Below the pieces are notes generated by a model that worked only from the letters and a program-made list of their open reading frames with translations, made no database searches and was not told where the DNA came from. Of a stretch of 64,000 nt of DNA, positions 49,927 to 63,300 are shown in pieces (within the stretch, counting starts at the first letter, position 1; every line of letters begins with the position of its first letter). A program made the translations under genes and the position numbers. Source of the stretch: Cavia porcellus (Eukaryota > Chordata > Mammalia > Rodentia > Caviidae); assembly GCF_034190915.1 (NCBI RefSeq), contig NW_026947704.1:186001-250000 (forward strand), written 5' to 3'.

Positions 49927-52900
49927 TCAAGGGGCGGTGCGCATTTTATGGGTGTGTGTTACATTACATTCACTAGTAGGAGTGAGAAAAACATCACTGG
50001 GCGGTGCCCATTGTATGGGTGTGTGTTACATTAGATTCACTAGTAGGAGTGAGAAAAACATCACGGGGTGGTGCGCATTGTATGGGTGTGTGTTACATTA
50101 CATTCACTAGTAGCAGTGAGAAAAACATCACGGGGTGGTGCGCATTGTATGGGTGTGTGTTACATTACATTCACTAGTAGCAGTGAGAAAAACATCACGG
50201 GGTGGTGCGCATTGTATGGGTGTGTGTTACATTACATTCACTAGTAGGAGTGAGAAAAACATCACCGGGTGGTGCGCATTGTATGGGTGTGTGTTACATT
50301 AGATTCACTAGTAGGAGTGAGAAAAACATCACAGGGTGGTGCGCATTGTATGGGTGTGTGTTACATTACATTCACTAGTAGGAGTGAGAAAAACATCACG
50401 GGGTGGTGCGCATTGTATGGGTGTGTGTTACATTACATTCACTAGTAGGAGTGAGAAAAACATCACGGGGTGGTGCGCATTGTATGGTTGTGTGTTACAT
50501 TACATTCACTAGTAGGAGTGAGAAAAACATCACGGGGTGGTGCGCATTGTATGGGTGTGTGTTACATTACATTCACTAGTAGGAGTGAGAAAAACATCAC
50601 GGGGTGGTGCGCATTGTATGGGTGTGTGTTACATTACATTCACTAGTAGGAGTGAGAAAAACATCACGGGGTGGTGCGCATTGTATGGGTGTGTGTTACA
50701 TTACATTCACTAGTAGGAGTGAGAAAAACATCACGGGGTGGTGCGCATTGTATGGGTGTGTGTTACATTAGATTCACTAGTGGGAGTGAGAAAAACATCA
50801 CGGGGTGGTGCGCATTGTATGGGTGTGTGTTACATTACATTCACTAGTGGGAGTGAGAAAAACATCGCGGGGTGGTGCGCATTGTATGGGTGTGTGTTAC
50901 ACTACATTCACTAGTGGGAGTGAGAAAAACATCACGGGGTGGTGCGCATTGTATGGGTGTGTGTTACACTACATTCACTAGTGGGAGTGAGAAAAACATC
51001 ACGGGGTGGTGCGCATTGTATGGGTGTGTGTTACACTACAATCGCTAGTAGGAGTGAGAAAAACATCACGGGGTGGTGCGCATTGTATGGATGTGTGTTA
51101 CATTTCATTCGCTAGTAGGAGTGAGGAAAACATCACGGGGTGGTGCGCATTGTATGGGTGTGTGTTACATTACATTCGCTAGTAGGAGTGAGAAAAACAT
51201 CACGGGGTGGTGCGCATTGTATGGGTGTGTGTTACATTAGATTCACTAGTAGGAGTGAGAAAAACATCACGGGGTGGTGCGCATTGTATGGGTGTGTGTT
51301 ACATTAGATTCACTAGTAGGAGTGAGAAAAACATCACGGGGTGGTGCGCATTGTATGGGTGTGTGTTACATTAGATTCACTAGTAGGAGTGAGAAAAACA
51401 TCACGGGGTGGTGCGCATTGTATGGGTGTGTGTTACATTAGATTCACTAGTAGGAGTGAGAAAAACATCACGGGGTGGTGCGCATTGTATGGGTGTGTGT
51501 TACGTTAGATTCACTAGTAGGAGTGAGAAAAACTTCACGGGGTGGTGTGCATTGTATGGGTGTGTGTTACATTACATTCACTAGCAGGAGTGAGAAAAAC
51601 ATCACAGCGTGGTGCGCATTGTATGGGTGTGTTTTACATTACATTCACTAGTAGGAGTGAGAAAAACATCACAGGGTGGTGCGCATTGTATTGGTGTGTG
51701 TTACATTACATTCACTAGTAGGAGTGAGAAAAACATCACGAGGTGGTGCGCATTGTATGGGTGTGTGTTACATTACATTCACTAGTAGGAGTGAGAAAAA
51801 CATCACGGGGTGGTGCGCATTGTATGGGTGTGTGTTACATTACATTCACTAGTAGGAGTGAGAAAAACATCACGGGGTGATGCGCATTGTATGGGTATGT
51901 GTTACACTACATTCACTAGTAGGAGTGAGAAAAATATCACGGGGTGGTGCGCATTGTATGGGTGTGTGTTACATTACATTCACTAGTAGGAGTGAGAACA
52001 ACACCACGGGGTGGTGCGCATTGTATGGGTTTGTGTTACATTAGATTCACTAGTAGGAGTGAGAAAAACATCACGGGGTGGTGCACATTGTATGGGTGTT
52101 TGTTACATTAGATTCACTAGTAGGAGTGAGAAAAACATCACGGGGTGGTGCGCATTGTATGGGTGTGTGTTACATTAGATTCCCTAGTAGGAGTGAGAAA
52201 TACATCACGGGGTGGTGCGCATTGTATGGGTGTGTGTTACATTACATTCGCTAGTAGGAGTGAGAAAAACATCACGGGGTGGTGCGCATTGTATGGGTGT
52301 GTGTTACATTACATTCGCTAGTAGGAGTGAGAAAAACATCACGGGGTGGTGCGCATTGTATGGGTGTGTGTTACATTAGATTCACTAGTAGGAGTGAGAA
52401 AAACATCACGGGGTGGTGCGCATTGTATGGGTGTGTGTCACATTAGATTCACTAGTAGGAGTGAGAAAAACATCATGGGGTGGTGCGCATTGTATGGGTG
52501 TGTGTTACATTACATTCACTAGTAGGAGTGACAAAAACATCACGGGGCGGTGCGCATTGTATGGGTGTGTGTTACATTAGATTCACTAGTAGGAGTGAGA
52601 AAAACTTCACGGGGTGGTGCGCATTGTATGGGTGTGTGTTACATTACATTCACTAGTAGGAGTGAGAAAAACATCACAGCGTGGTGCGCATTGTATGGGT
52701 GTGTTTTACATTACATTCACTAGTAGGAGTGAGAAAAACATCACGGGGTGGTGCGCATTGTATTGGTGTGTGTTACATTACATTCACTAGTAGGAGTGAG
52801 AAAAACATCACGAGGTGGTGCGCATTGTATGGGTGTGTGTTACATTACATTCACTAGTAGGAGTGAGAAAAACATCACGGGGTGGTGCGCATTGTATGGG

Positions 52901-53520
52901 TGTGTGTTACATTACATTCACTAGTAGGAGTGAGAAAAACATCACGGGGTGGTGCGCATTGTATGGGTGTGTGTTACATTACATTCACTAGTAGGAGTGA
53001 GAAAAACATCACGGGGTGTTGCGAATTGTATGGGTGTGTGTTACACTACATTCACTAGTAGGAGTGAGAAAAACATCACGGGGTGGTGCGCATTGTATGG
53101 GTGTGTGTTACATTACATTCACTAGTAGGAGTCAGAACAACACCACGGGGTGGTGCGCATTGTATGGGTTTGTGTTACATTAGATTCACTAGTAGGAGTG
53201 AGAAAAACATCACGGGGTGGTGCACATTGTATGGGTGTTTGTTACATTAGATTCACTAGTAGGAGTGAGAAAAACATCACGGGGTGGTGCGCATTGTATG
53301 GGTGTGTGTTACATTAGATTCCCTAGTAGGAGTGAGAAAAACATCACGGCGTGGTGCGCATTGTATGGGTGTGTGTTCCATTACATTCACTAGTAGGAGT
53401 GAGAAAAACATCACGAGGTGGTGCGCATTGCATGGGTGTGTGTTACATTACATTCACTAGTAGGAGTGAGAAAAACATCACGGGGTGGTGCGCATTGTAT
53501 GGGTGTGTGTTACATTACAT
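49927..53520 (+). repeat. Long higher-order block, copy II
   Basis: Same marker order as copy I, with ACTACAATCGC at 51034 and paired CACAGCGTGG units near 51600 and 52672. It lacks the final part with TTCCCATTAGG and runs straight into copy III near 53520. Confidence 0.85.
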
Positions 53521-56500
53521 TCACTAGTAGGAGTGAGAAAAACATCACCGGGTGGTGCGCATTGTATGGGTGTGTGTTACATTAGATTCACTAGTAGGAG
53601 TGAGAAAAACATCACAGGGTGGTGCGCATTGTATGGGTGTGTGTTACATTACATTCACTAGTAGGAGTGAGAAAAACATCACGGGGTGGTGCGCATTGTA
53701 TGGGTGTGTGTTACATTACATTCACTAGTAGGAGTGAGAAAAACATCACGGGGTGGTGCGCATTGTATGGTTGTGTGTTACATTACATTCACTAGTAGGA
53801 GTGAGAAAAACATCACGGGGTGGTGCGCATTGTATGGGTGTGTGTTACATTACATTCACTAGTAGGAGTGAGAAAAACATCACGGGGTGGTGCGCATTGT
53901 ATGGGTGTGTGTTACATTACATTCACTAGTAGGAGTGAGAAAAACATCACGGGGTGGTGCGCATTGTATGGGTGTGTGTTACATTACATTCACTAGTAGG
54001 AGTGAGAAAAACATCACGGGGTGGTGCGCATTGTATGGGTGTGTGTTACATTAGATTCACTAGTGGGAGTGAGAAAAACATCACGGGGTGGTGCGCATTG
54101 TATGGGTGTGTGTTACATTACATTCACTAGTGGGAGTGAGAAAAACATCGCGGGGTGGTGCGCATTGTATGGGTGTGTGTTACACTACATTCACTAGTGG
54201 GAGTGAGAAAAACATCACGGGGTGGTGCGCATTGTATGGGTGTGTGTTACACTACATTCACTAGTGGGAGTGAGAAAAACATCACGGGGTGGTGCGCATT
54301 GTATGGGTGTGTGTTACACTACAATCGCTAGTAGGAGTGAGAAAAACATCACGGGGTGGTGCGCATTGTATGGATGTGTGTTACATTTCATTCGCTAGTA
54401 GGAGTGAGGAAAACATCACGGGGTGGTGCGCATTGTATGGGTGTGTGTTACATTACATTCGCTAGTAGGAGTGAGAAAAACATCACGGGGTGGTGCGCAT
54501 TGTATGGGTGTGTGTTACATTAGATTCACTAGTAGGAGTGAGAAAAACATCACGGTGTGGTGCGCATTGTATGGGTGTGTGTTACATTAGATTCACTAGT
54601 AGGAGTGAGAAAAACATCACGGGGTGGTGCGCATTGTATGGGTGTGTGTTACATTAGATTCACTAGTAGGAGTGAGAAAAACATCACGGGGTGGTGCGCA
54701 TTGTATGGGTGTGTGTTACATTAGATTCACTAGTAGGAGTGAGAAAAACATCACGGGGTGGTGCGCATTGTATGGGTGTGTGTTACGTTAGATTCACTAG
54801 TAGGAGTGAGAAAAACTTCACGGGGTGGTGTGCATTGTATGGGTGTGTGTTACATTACATTCACTAGCAGGAGTGAGAAAAACATCACAGCGTGGTGCGC
54901 ATTGTATGGGTGTGTTTTACATTACATTCACTAGTAGGAGTGAGAAAAACATCACAGGGTGGTGCGCATTGTATTGGTGTGTGTTACATTACATTCACTA
55001 GTAGGAGTGAGAAACACATCACGAGGTGGTGCGCATTGTATGGGTGTGTGTTACATTACATTCACTAGTAGGAGTGAGAAAAACATCACGGGGTGGTGCG
55101 CATTGTATGGGTGTGTGTTACATTACATTCACTAGTAGGAGTGAGAAAAACATCACGGGGTGATGCGCATTGTATGGGTATGTGTTACACTACATTCACT
55201 AGTAGGAGTGAGAAAAACATCACGGGGTGGTGCGCATTGTATGGGTGTGTGTTACATTACATTCACTAGTAGGAGTGAGAACAACACCACGGGGTGGTGC
55301 GCATTGTATGGGTTTGTGTTACATTAGATTCACTAGTAGGAGTGAGAAAAACATCACGGGGTGGTGCACATTGTATGGGTGTTTGTTACATTAGATTCAC
55401 TAGTAGGAGTGAGAAAAACATCACGGGGTGGTGCGCATTGTATGGGTGTGTGTTACATTAGATTCCCTAGTAGGAGTGAGAAATACATCACGGGGTGGTG
55501 CGCATTGTATGGGTGTGTGTTACATTACATTCGCTAGTAGGAGTGAGAAAAACATCACGGGGTGGTGCGCATTGTATGGGTGTGTGTTACATTACATTCG
55601 CTAGTAGGAGTGAGAAAAACATCACGGGGTGGTGCGCATTGTATGGGTGTGTGTTACATTAGATTCACTAGTAGGAGTGAGAAAAACATCACGGGGTGGT
55701 GCGCATTGTATGGGTGTGTGTCACATTAGATTCACTAGTAGGAGTGAGAAAAACATCATGGGGTGGTGCGCATTGTATGGGTGTGTGTTACATTACATTC
55801 ACTAGTAGGAGTGACAAAAACATCACGGGGCGGTGCGCATTGTATGGGTGTGTGTTACATTAGATTCACTAGTAGGAGTGAGAAAAACTTCACGGGGTGG
55901 TGCGCATTGTATGGGTGTGTGTTACATTACATTCACTAGTAGGAGTGAGAAAAACATCACAGCGTGGTGCGCATTGTATGGGTGTGTTTTACATTACATT
56001 CACTAGTAGGAGTGAGAAAAACATCACGGGGTGGTGCGCATTGTATTGGTGTGTGTTACATTACATTCACTAGTAGGAGTGAGAAAAACATCACGAGGTG
56101 GTGCGCATTGTATGGGTGTGTGTTACATTACATTCACTAGTAGGAGTGAGAAAAACATCACGGGGTGGTGCGCATTGTATGGGTGTGTGTTACATTACAT
56201 TCACTAGTAGGAGTGAGAAAAACATCACGGGGTGGTGCGCATTGTATGGGTGTGTGTTACATTACATTCACTAGTAGGAGTGAGAAAAACATCACGGGGT
56301 GTTGCGAATTGTATGGGTGTGTGTTACACTACATTCACTAGTAGGAGTGAGAAAAACATCACGGGGTGGTGCGCATTGTATGGGTGTGTGTTACATTACA
56401 TTCACTAGTAGGAGTCAGAACAACACCACGGGGTGGTGCGCATTGTATGGGTTTGTGTTACATTAGATTCACTAGTAGGAGTGAGAAAAACATCACGGGG

Positions 56501-57429
56501 TGGTGCACATTGTATGGGTGTTTGTTACATTAGATTCACTAGTAGGAGTGAGAAAAACATCACGGGGTGGTGCGCATTGTATGGGTGTGTGTTACATTAG
56601 ATTCCCTAGTAGGAGTGAGAAAAACATCACGGCGTGGTGCGCATTGTATGGGTGTGTGTTCCATTACATTCACTAGTAGGAGTGAGAAAAACATCACGAG
56701 GTGGTGCGCATTGCATGGGTGTGTGTTACATTACATTCACTAGTAGGAGCGAGAAAAACATCACGGGGTGGTGCGCATTGCATGGGTGTGTGTTACATTA
56801 CATTCACTAGTAGGAGTGAGAAAAACATCACGGGGTGGTGCGCATTGTATGGGTTTGTGTTACATTAGATTCACTAGTAGGAGTGAGAAAAACATCACGG
56901 GGTGGTGCGCATTGTATGGGTGTTTGTTACATTAGATTCCCTAGTAGGAGTGAGAAAAACATCACGGTGTGGTGCGCATTGTATGGGTGTTTGTTACATT
57001 AGATTCCCATTAGGAGTGAGAAAAACATCACGGGGTGGTGCGCATTGTATGGGTGTGTGTTCCATTACATTCACTAGTAGGAGTGAGAAAAACATCACGG
57101 GGTGGTGCGCATTGTATGGGTGTGTGTTACATTACATTCACTAGTAGGAGTGAGAAAAACATCACGGGGTGGTGCGCATTGTATGGGTGTGTGTTACATT
57201 AGATTCACTAGTAGGAGTGAGAAAAACATCACGGGGTGGTGCGCATTGCATGGGTGTGTGTTACATTACATTCACTAGTATCAGTGAGAAAAACATCACG
57301 GAGTGGTGCGCATTGTATGGGTGTGTGTTACATTACATTCACTAGTAGGAGTGAGAAAAACATCACGAGGTGGTGCGCATTGTATGGCTGTGTGTTACAT
57401 TACATTCACTAGTAGGAGTGAGAAAAACA
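53521..57429 (+). repeat. Long higher-order block, copy III
   Basis: Matches copy II at an offset of exactly 3283 bp (49 units): CACCGGGTGG at 50261/53544 (from ATCAC) and ACTACAATCGC at 51034/54317. It lacks the first five or so units but has the complete end with TTCCCATTAGG at about 57001, exactly 7500 bp or so (112 units less one base) after copy I. Confidence 0.85.
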
Positions 57430-58100
57430 TCAAGGGGCGGTGCGCATTTTATGGGTGTGTGTTACATTACATTCACTAGTAGGAGTGAGAAAAACATCAC
57501 TGGGCGGTGCCCATTGTATGGGTGTGTGTTACATTAGATTCACTAGTAGGAGTGAGAAAAACATCACGGGGTGGTGCGCATTGTATGGGTGTGTGTTACA
57601 TTACATTCACTAGTAGCAGTGAGAAAAACATCACGGGGTGGTGCGCATTGTATGGGTGTGTGTTACATTACATTCACTAGTAGCAGTGAGAAAAACATCA
57701 CGGGGTGGTGCGCATTGTATGGGTGTGTGTTACATTACATTCACTAGTAGGAGTGAGAAAAACATCACCGGGTGGTGCGCATTGTATGGGTGTGTGTTAC
57801 ATTAGATTCACTAGTAGGAGTGAGAAAAACATCACAGGGTGGTGCGCATTGTATGGGTGTGTGTTACATTACATTCACTAGTAGGAGTGAGAAAAACATC
57901 ACGGGGTGGTGCGCATTGTATGAGTGTGTGTTACATTACATTCACTAGTAGGAGTGAGAAAAACATCACGGGGTGGTGCGCATTGTATGGTTGTGTGTTA
58001 CATTACATTCACTAGTAGGAGTGAGAAAAACATCACGGGGTGGTGCGCATTGTATGGGTGTGTGTTACATTACATTCACTAGTAGGAGTGAGAAAAACAT
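57430..58100 (+). repeat. Long higher-order block, copy IV (start only)
   Basis: A new copy begins with the TCAAGGGGCGG unit at 57430, continues through CACTGGGCGG, the two TAGCAG units, CACCGGGTGG and ATGGTTGTG, then departs from copies I-III near 58100 and gives way to more heterogeneous units. Confidence 0.8.
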
Positions 58101-60319
58101 CACGGGGTGGTGCGCACTGTATGGGTGTGTGTTACATTACATTCACTAGTAGGAGTGAGAAAAACGTCACGGGGTGGTGCGCACTGTATGGGTGTGTGTT
58201 ACATTACATTCACTAGTAGCAGTGAGCAAAACATCACGGGGTGGTGCGCATTGTATGGGTGTGTGTTACATTACATTCACTAGTAGGAGTGAGAAAAACA
58301 TCACGGGGTGGTGCGCATTGAATGGGTGTGTGTTACATTACCTTCACTAGTAGGAGTGAGAAAAACATCACGGGGTGGTGCGCATTGTATGGGTGTGTGT
58401 AACATTAGATTCACTAGTAGGAGTGAGAAAAACATCACGGGGTGGTGCGCATTGTATGGGTGTGTGTTACATTAGATTCACTAGTGGAGTGAGAAAAACA
58501 TCACGGGGTGGTGCGCATTGTATGGGTGTGTGTTACATTACATTCACTAGTAGGAGTGAGAAAAACATCACGGGGTGGTGCGCATTGTATGGGTGTGTGT
58601 TACATTACATTCACTAGTAGGAGTGAGAAAAACATCACGGGGTGGTGCGCATTGTATGGGTGTGTGTTACATTAGATTCACTAGTAGGAGTGAGAAAAAC
58701 ATCACGGGGTGGTGCGCATTGTATGGGTGTGTGTTCCATTACATTCACTAGTAGGAGTGAGAAAAACATCACGGGGCGGTGAGCATTGTATGGGTGTGTG
58801 TTACATTACATTCACTAGTAGGAGTGACAAAAACATCACGGGGCGGTGCGCATTGTATGGGTGTGTGTTACATTACATTCACTAGTAGGAGTGACAAAAA
58901 AATCACGGGGTGGTGCGCATTGTATGGTTGTGTGTAACATTACATTCACTAGTAGGAGTGAGAAAAACATCACGGGGTGGTGCGCATTGTATGGGTGTGT
59001 GTTACATTACATTCAGTAGTAGCAGTGAGAAAAACATCACGGGATGGTGCGCATTGTATGAGTGTGTGTTACATTACATTCACTAGTAGGAGTGAGAAAA
59101 ACATCACGGGGTGGTGCGCATTGAATCGGTGTGTGTTACATTACATTCACTAGTAGGAGTGAGAAAAACATCACCGGGTGGTGCGCATTGTATGGGTGTG
59201 TGTTACATTACATTCACTAGTAGGAGTGAGAAAATCATCAAGGGGTTGTGCACATTGTTTGGGTGTGTGTTACATTAGATTCACAAGTAGGAGTGAGAAA
59301 AACATCACGGGTTTGTGCGCATTGTATGGGTGTGTGTTACATTACATTCACTAGTAGGAGTGAGAAAAACATCACGGGGTGGTGCGCATTGTATGGGTTT
59401 GTGTTACATTAGATTCACTAGTAGGAGTGAGAAAAACATCACGGGGTGGTGCGCATTGTATGGGTGTTTGTTACATTAGATTCACTAGTAGGAGTGAGAA
59501 AAACATCACGGGGTGGTGCGCATTGTATGGGTGTTTGTTACATTAGATTCCCTAGTAGGAGTGAGATAAACATCACGGGGTGGTGCGCATTGTATGGGTG
59601 TGTGTTCCATTACATTCACTAGTAGGAGTGAGAAAAACATCACGAGGTGGTGCGCATTGTATGGGTGTGTGTTACATTACATTCACTAGTAGGAGTGAGA
59701 AAAACATCACGGGGTGGTGCGCATTGTATGGGTGTTTGTTACATTACATTCACTAGTAGGAGTGAGAAAAACATCACGGGGTGGTGCGCATTGTATGGGT
59801 GTGTGTTACGTTACATTCACTAGTAGCAGTGAGAAAAACATCACGGGGTGGTGCGCATTGCATGGGTGTGTGTTACATTACATTCACTAGTAGGAGTGAG
59901 AAAAAGATCACGGGGTGGTGCGCATTGCATGGTTGTGTGTTACATTACATCCACTAGTAGGAGTGAGAAAAACGTCACGGGGTGGTGCGCATTGTTTGGG
60001 TGTGTGTTACATTACATTCTCTAGTAGGAGTGAGAAAAATATCACGGGGTGGTCCGCATTGTATGGGTGTGTGTTACATTACATTCACTAGTAGCAGTGA
60101 GAAAAACATCACGGGGTGGTGCGCATTGTATGGGTGTGTGTTACATTACATTCACTACTAGGAGTGAGAAAAACATCACGGGGTGGTGCGCATTGCATGG
60201 GTGTGTGTTACATTACATTCACTAGTAGGAGTAAGAAAAGCATCACGGGGTGGTGCGCATTGTATGGGTGTGTGTTACATTACATTCACTAGTAGGAGTG
60301 AGAAAAACATCACGGGGTG
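58100..60319 (+). repeat. Heterogeneous satellite stretch
   Basis: Units here carry many private changes, for example GTGTGTAACATT, a 66-bp CTAGTGGAGTG unit near 58484, GTGACAAAAAAATC, ATTGTTTGGG, CACAAGTAGG and GGTTTGTGC. Divergence between neighbours looks higher than in 9-45 kb, consistent with weaker or older homogenisation. No non-satellite sequence is seen. Confidence 0.7.
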
Positions 60320-63300
60320 TTGCGCATTGTTTGGGTGTGTGTTACATTACATTCACTAGTAGGAATGAGAAAAACATCACGGGGTGGTCCGCATTGTATG
60401 GGTGTGTGTTACATTACATTCACTAGTAGGAGTGAGAAAAACATCACGGGGTGGTGCGCATTGTATGGGTGTGTGTTACATTACATTCACTAGTAGGAGT
60501 GAGAAAAACATCACGGGGTGGTGCGCATTGAATCGGTGTGTGTTACATTACATTCACTAGTAGGAGTGAGAAAAACATCACCGGGTGGTGGGCATTGTAT
60601 GGGTGTGTGTTACATTACATTCACTAGTAGGAGTGAGAAAAACATCGCGGGGTGGTGCGCATTGTTTGGGTGTGTGTTACATTAGATTCACTAGTAGGAG
60701 TGAGAAAAACATCACGGGGTGGTGCGCATTGTATGGGTGTGTGTTACATTACATTCACTAGTAGGAGTGAGAAAAACATCACGGGGTGGTGCGCATTGTA
60801 TGGGTGTGTGTTACATTACATTCACTAGTAGGAGTGTGAAAAACATCACGGGGTAGTGCGCATTGTATGGGTGTGTGTTACATTACATTCACTAGTAGGA
60901 GTGAGAAAAACATCACGGGGTGGTGCGCAATGTATGGGTTTGTGTTACATTACATTCACTAGTAGGAGTGAGAAAAACATCACGGGGTGGTGCGCATTGT
61001 ATGGGTGTGTGTTACATTACATTCACTAGTAGGAGTGAGAAAAACATCACGGGGTGGTGCGCATTGTATGGGTGTGTGTTACATTACATTCACTAGTAGG
61101 AGTGAGAAAAACATCACGGGGTGGTGCGCATTGTATGGGTGTGTGTTACATTACATTCACTAGTAGGATTGAGAAAAACATCACGGGGTGGTGCGCATTG
61201 TATGGGTGTGTGTTACAATAGATTCACTAGTAGGAGTGAGTAAAACATCACGGGGTGGTGCGCATTGTATGGGTGTGTGTTACATTACATTCACTAGTAA
61301 GAGTGAGAAATACATCACGGGGTGATGCGCATTGTATGGGTGTGTGTTACATTACATTCACTAGTAGGAGTGAGAAAAACATCACGGGGTGGTGCGCATT
61401 GTATGGGTGTGTGTTACATTACATTCACTAGTAGGAGTGAGAAAAACATCACGATGTGGTGCGCATTGTATGGGTGTGTGTTACATTACATTCACTAGTA
61501 GGAGTGAGAAAAACATCACGGGGTGGTGCGCATTGTATGGGTGTGTGTTACATTACATTCACTGGTAGGAGTGAGAAAAACATCACGGGGTGGTGCGCAT
61601 TGTATGGGTGTGTGTTACATTACATTCACTAGTAGGAGTGAGAAAAACATCACGGGGTGGTGCGCATTGTATGGGTGTGTGTTACATTACATTCACTAAC
61701 AGGAGTGAGAAAAACATCACGGGGTGGTGCGCATTGTATGGGTGTGTGTTACATTACATTCACTAGTAGGAGTGAGAAAAACATCACGGTGTGGTGCGCA
61801 TTGTATGGGTGTGTGTTACATTACATTTACTAGTAGGAGTGAGAAAAACATCACGGGGTGTTGCGCATTGTTTGGGTGTGTGTTACATTACATTCACTAG
61901 TAGGAATGAGAAAAACATCACGGGGTGGTCCGCATTGTATGGGTGTGTGTTACATTACATTCACTAGTAGGAATGAGAAAAACATCACGGGGTGGTGCGC
62001 ATTGTATGGGTGTGTGTTACATTACATTCACTAGTAGGAGTGAGAAAATCATCACGGGGTGGTGCGCATTGAATCTGTGTGTGTTACATTACATTCACTA
62101 GTAGGAGTGAGAAAAACATCACCGGGTGGTGGGCATTGTATGGGTGTGTGTTACATTACATTCACTAGTAGGAGTGAGAAAAACATCGCGGGGTGGTGCG
62201 CATTGTTTGGGTGTGTGTTACATTAGATTCACTAGTAGGAGTGAGAAAAACATCACGGGGTGGTGCGCATTGTATGGGTGTGTGTTACATTACATTCACT
62301 AGTAGGAGTGAGAAAAACATCACGGGGTGGTGCGCATTGTATGGGTGTGTGTTACATTACATTCACTAGTAGGAGTGTGAAAAACATCACGGGGTGGTGC
62401 GCATTGTATGGGTGTGTGTTACATTACATTCACTAGTAGGAGTGAGAAAAACATCACGGGGTGGTGCGCAATGTATGGGTTTGTGTTACCTTACATTCAC
62501 TAGTAGGAGTGAGAAAAACATCACGGGGTGGTGCGCATTGTATGGGTGTGTGTTACATTACATTCACTAGTAGGAGTGAGAAAAACATCACGGGGTGGTG
62601 CGCATTGTATGGGTGTGTGTTACATTACATTCACTAGTAGGAGTGAGAAAAACATCACGGGGTGGTGCGCATTGTATGGGTGTGTGTTACATTACATTCA
62701 CTAGTAGGATTGAGAAAAACATCACGGGGTGGTGCGCATTGTATGGGTGTGTGTTACAATAGATTCACTAGTAGGAGTGAGTAAAACATCACGGGGTGGT
62801 GCGCATTGTATGGGTGTGTGTTACATTACATTCACTAGTAGGAGTGAGAAATACATCACGGGGTGATGCGCATTGTATGGGTGTGTGTTACATTACATTC
62901 ACTAGTAGGAGTGAGAAAAACATCACGGGGTGGTGCGCATTGTATGGGTGTGTGTTACATTACATTCACTAGTAGGAGTGAGAAAAACATCACGATGTGG
63001 TGCGCATTGTATGGGTGTGTGTTACATTACATTCACTAGTAGGAGTGAGAAAAACATCACGGGGTGGTGCGCATTGTATGGGTGTGTGTTACATTACATT
63101 CACTGGTAGGAGTGAGAAAAACATCACGGGGTGGTGCGCATTGTATGGGTGTGTGTTACATTACATTCACTAGTAGGAGTGAGAAAAACATCACGGGGTG
63201 GTGCGCATTGTATGGGTGTGTGTTACATTACATTCACTAGTAGGAGTGAGAAAAACATCACGGGGTGGTGCGCATTGTATGGGTGTGTGTTACATTACAT

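Noticed and set aside
45541..55610. Possible CENP-B box in units with ATTCGCTAGTAGG
   Set aside because: TTCG is present, but the required A and the CGGG at the right spacing are not.
7418..58617. Dozens of plus-strand frames of 60-124 residues with near-identical sequence across the satellite
   Set aside because: They follow from a 67-bp unit (one base more than 22 codons) whose stops recur only every three units in a frame. Those checked begin at GTG rather than ATG (for example 8353), and the same text appears in shifted frames. No conserved coding signal.
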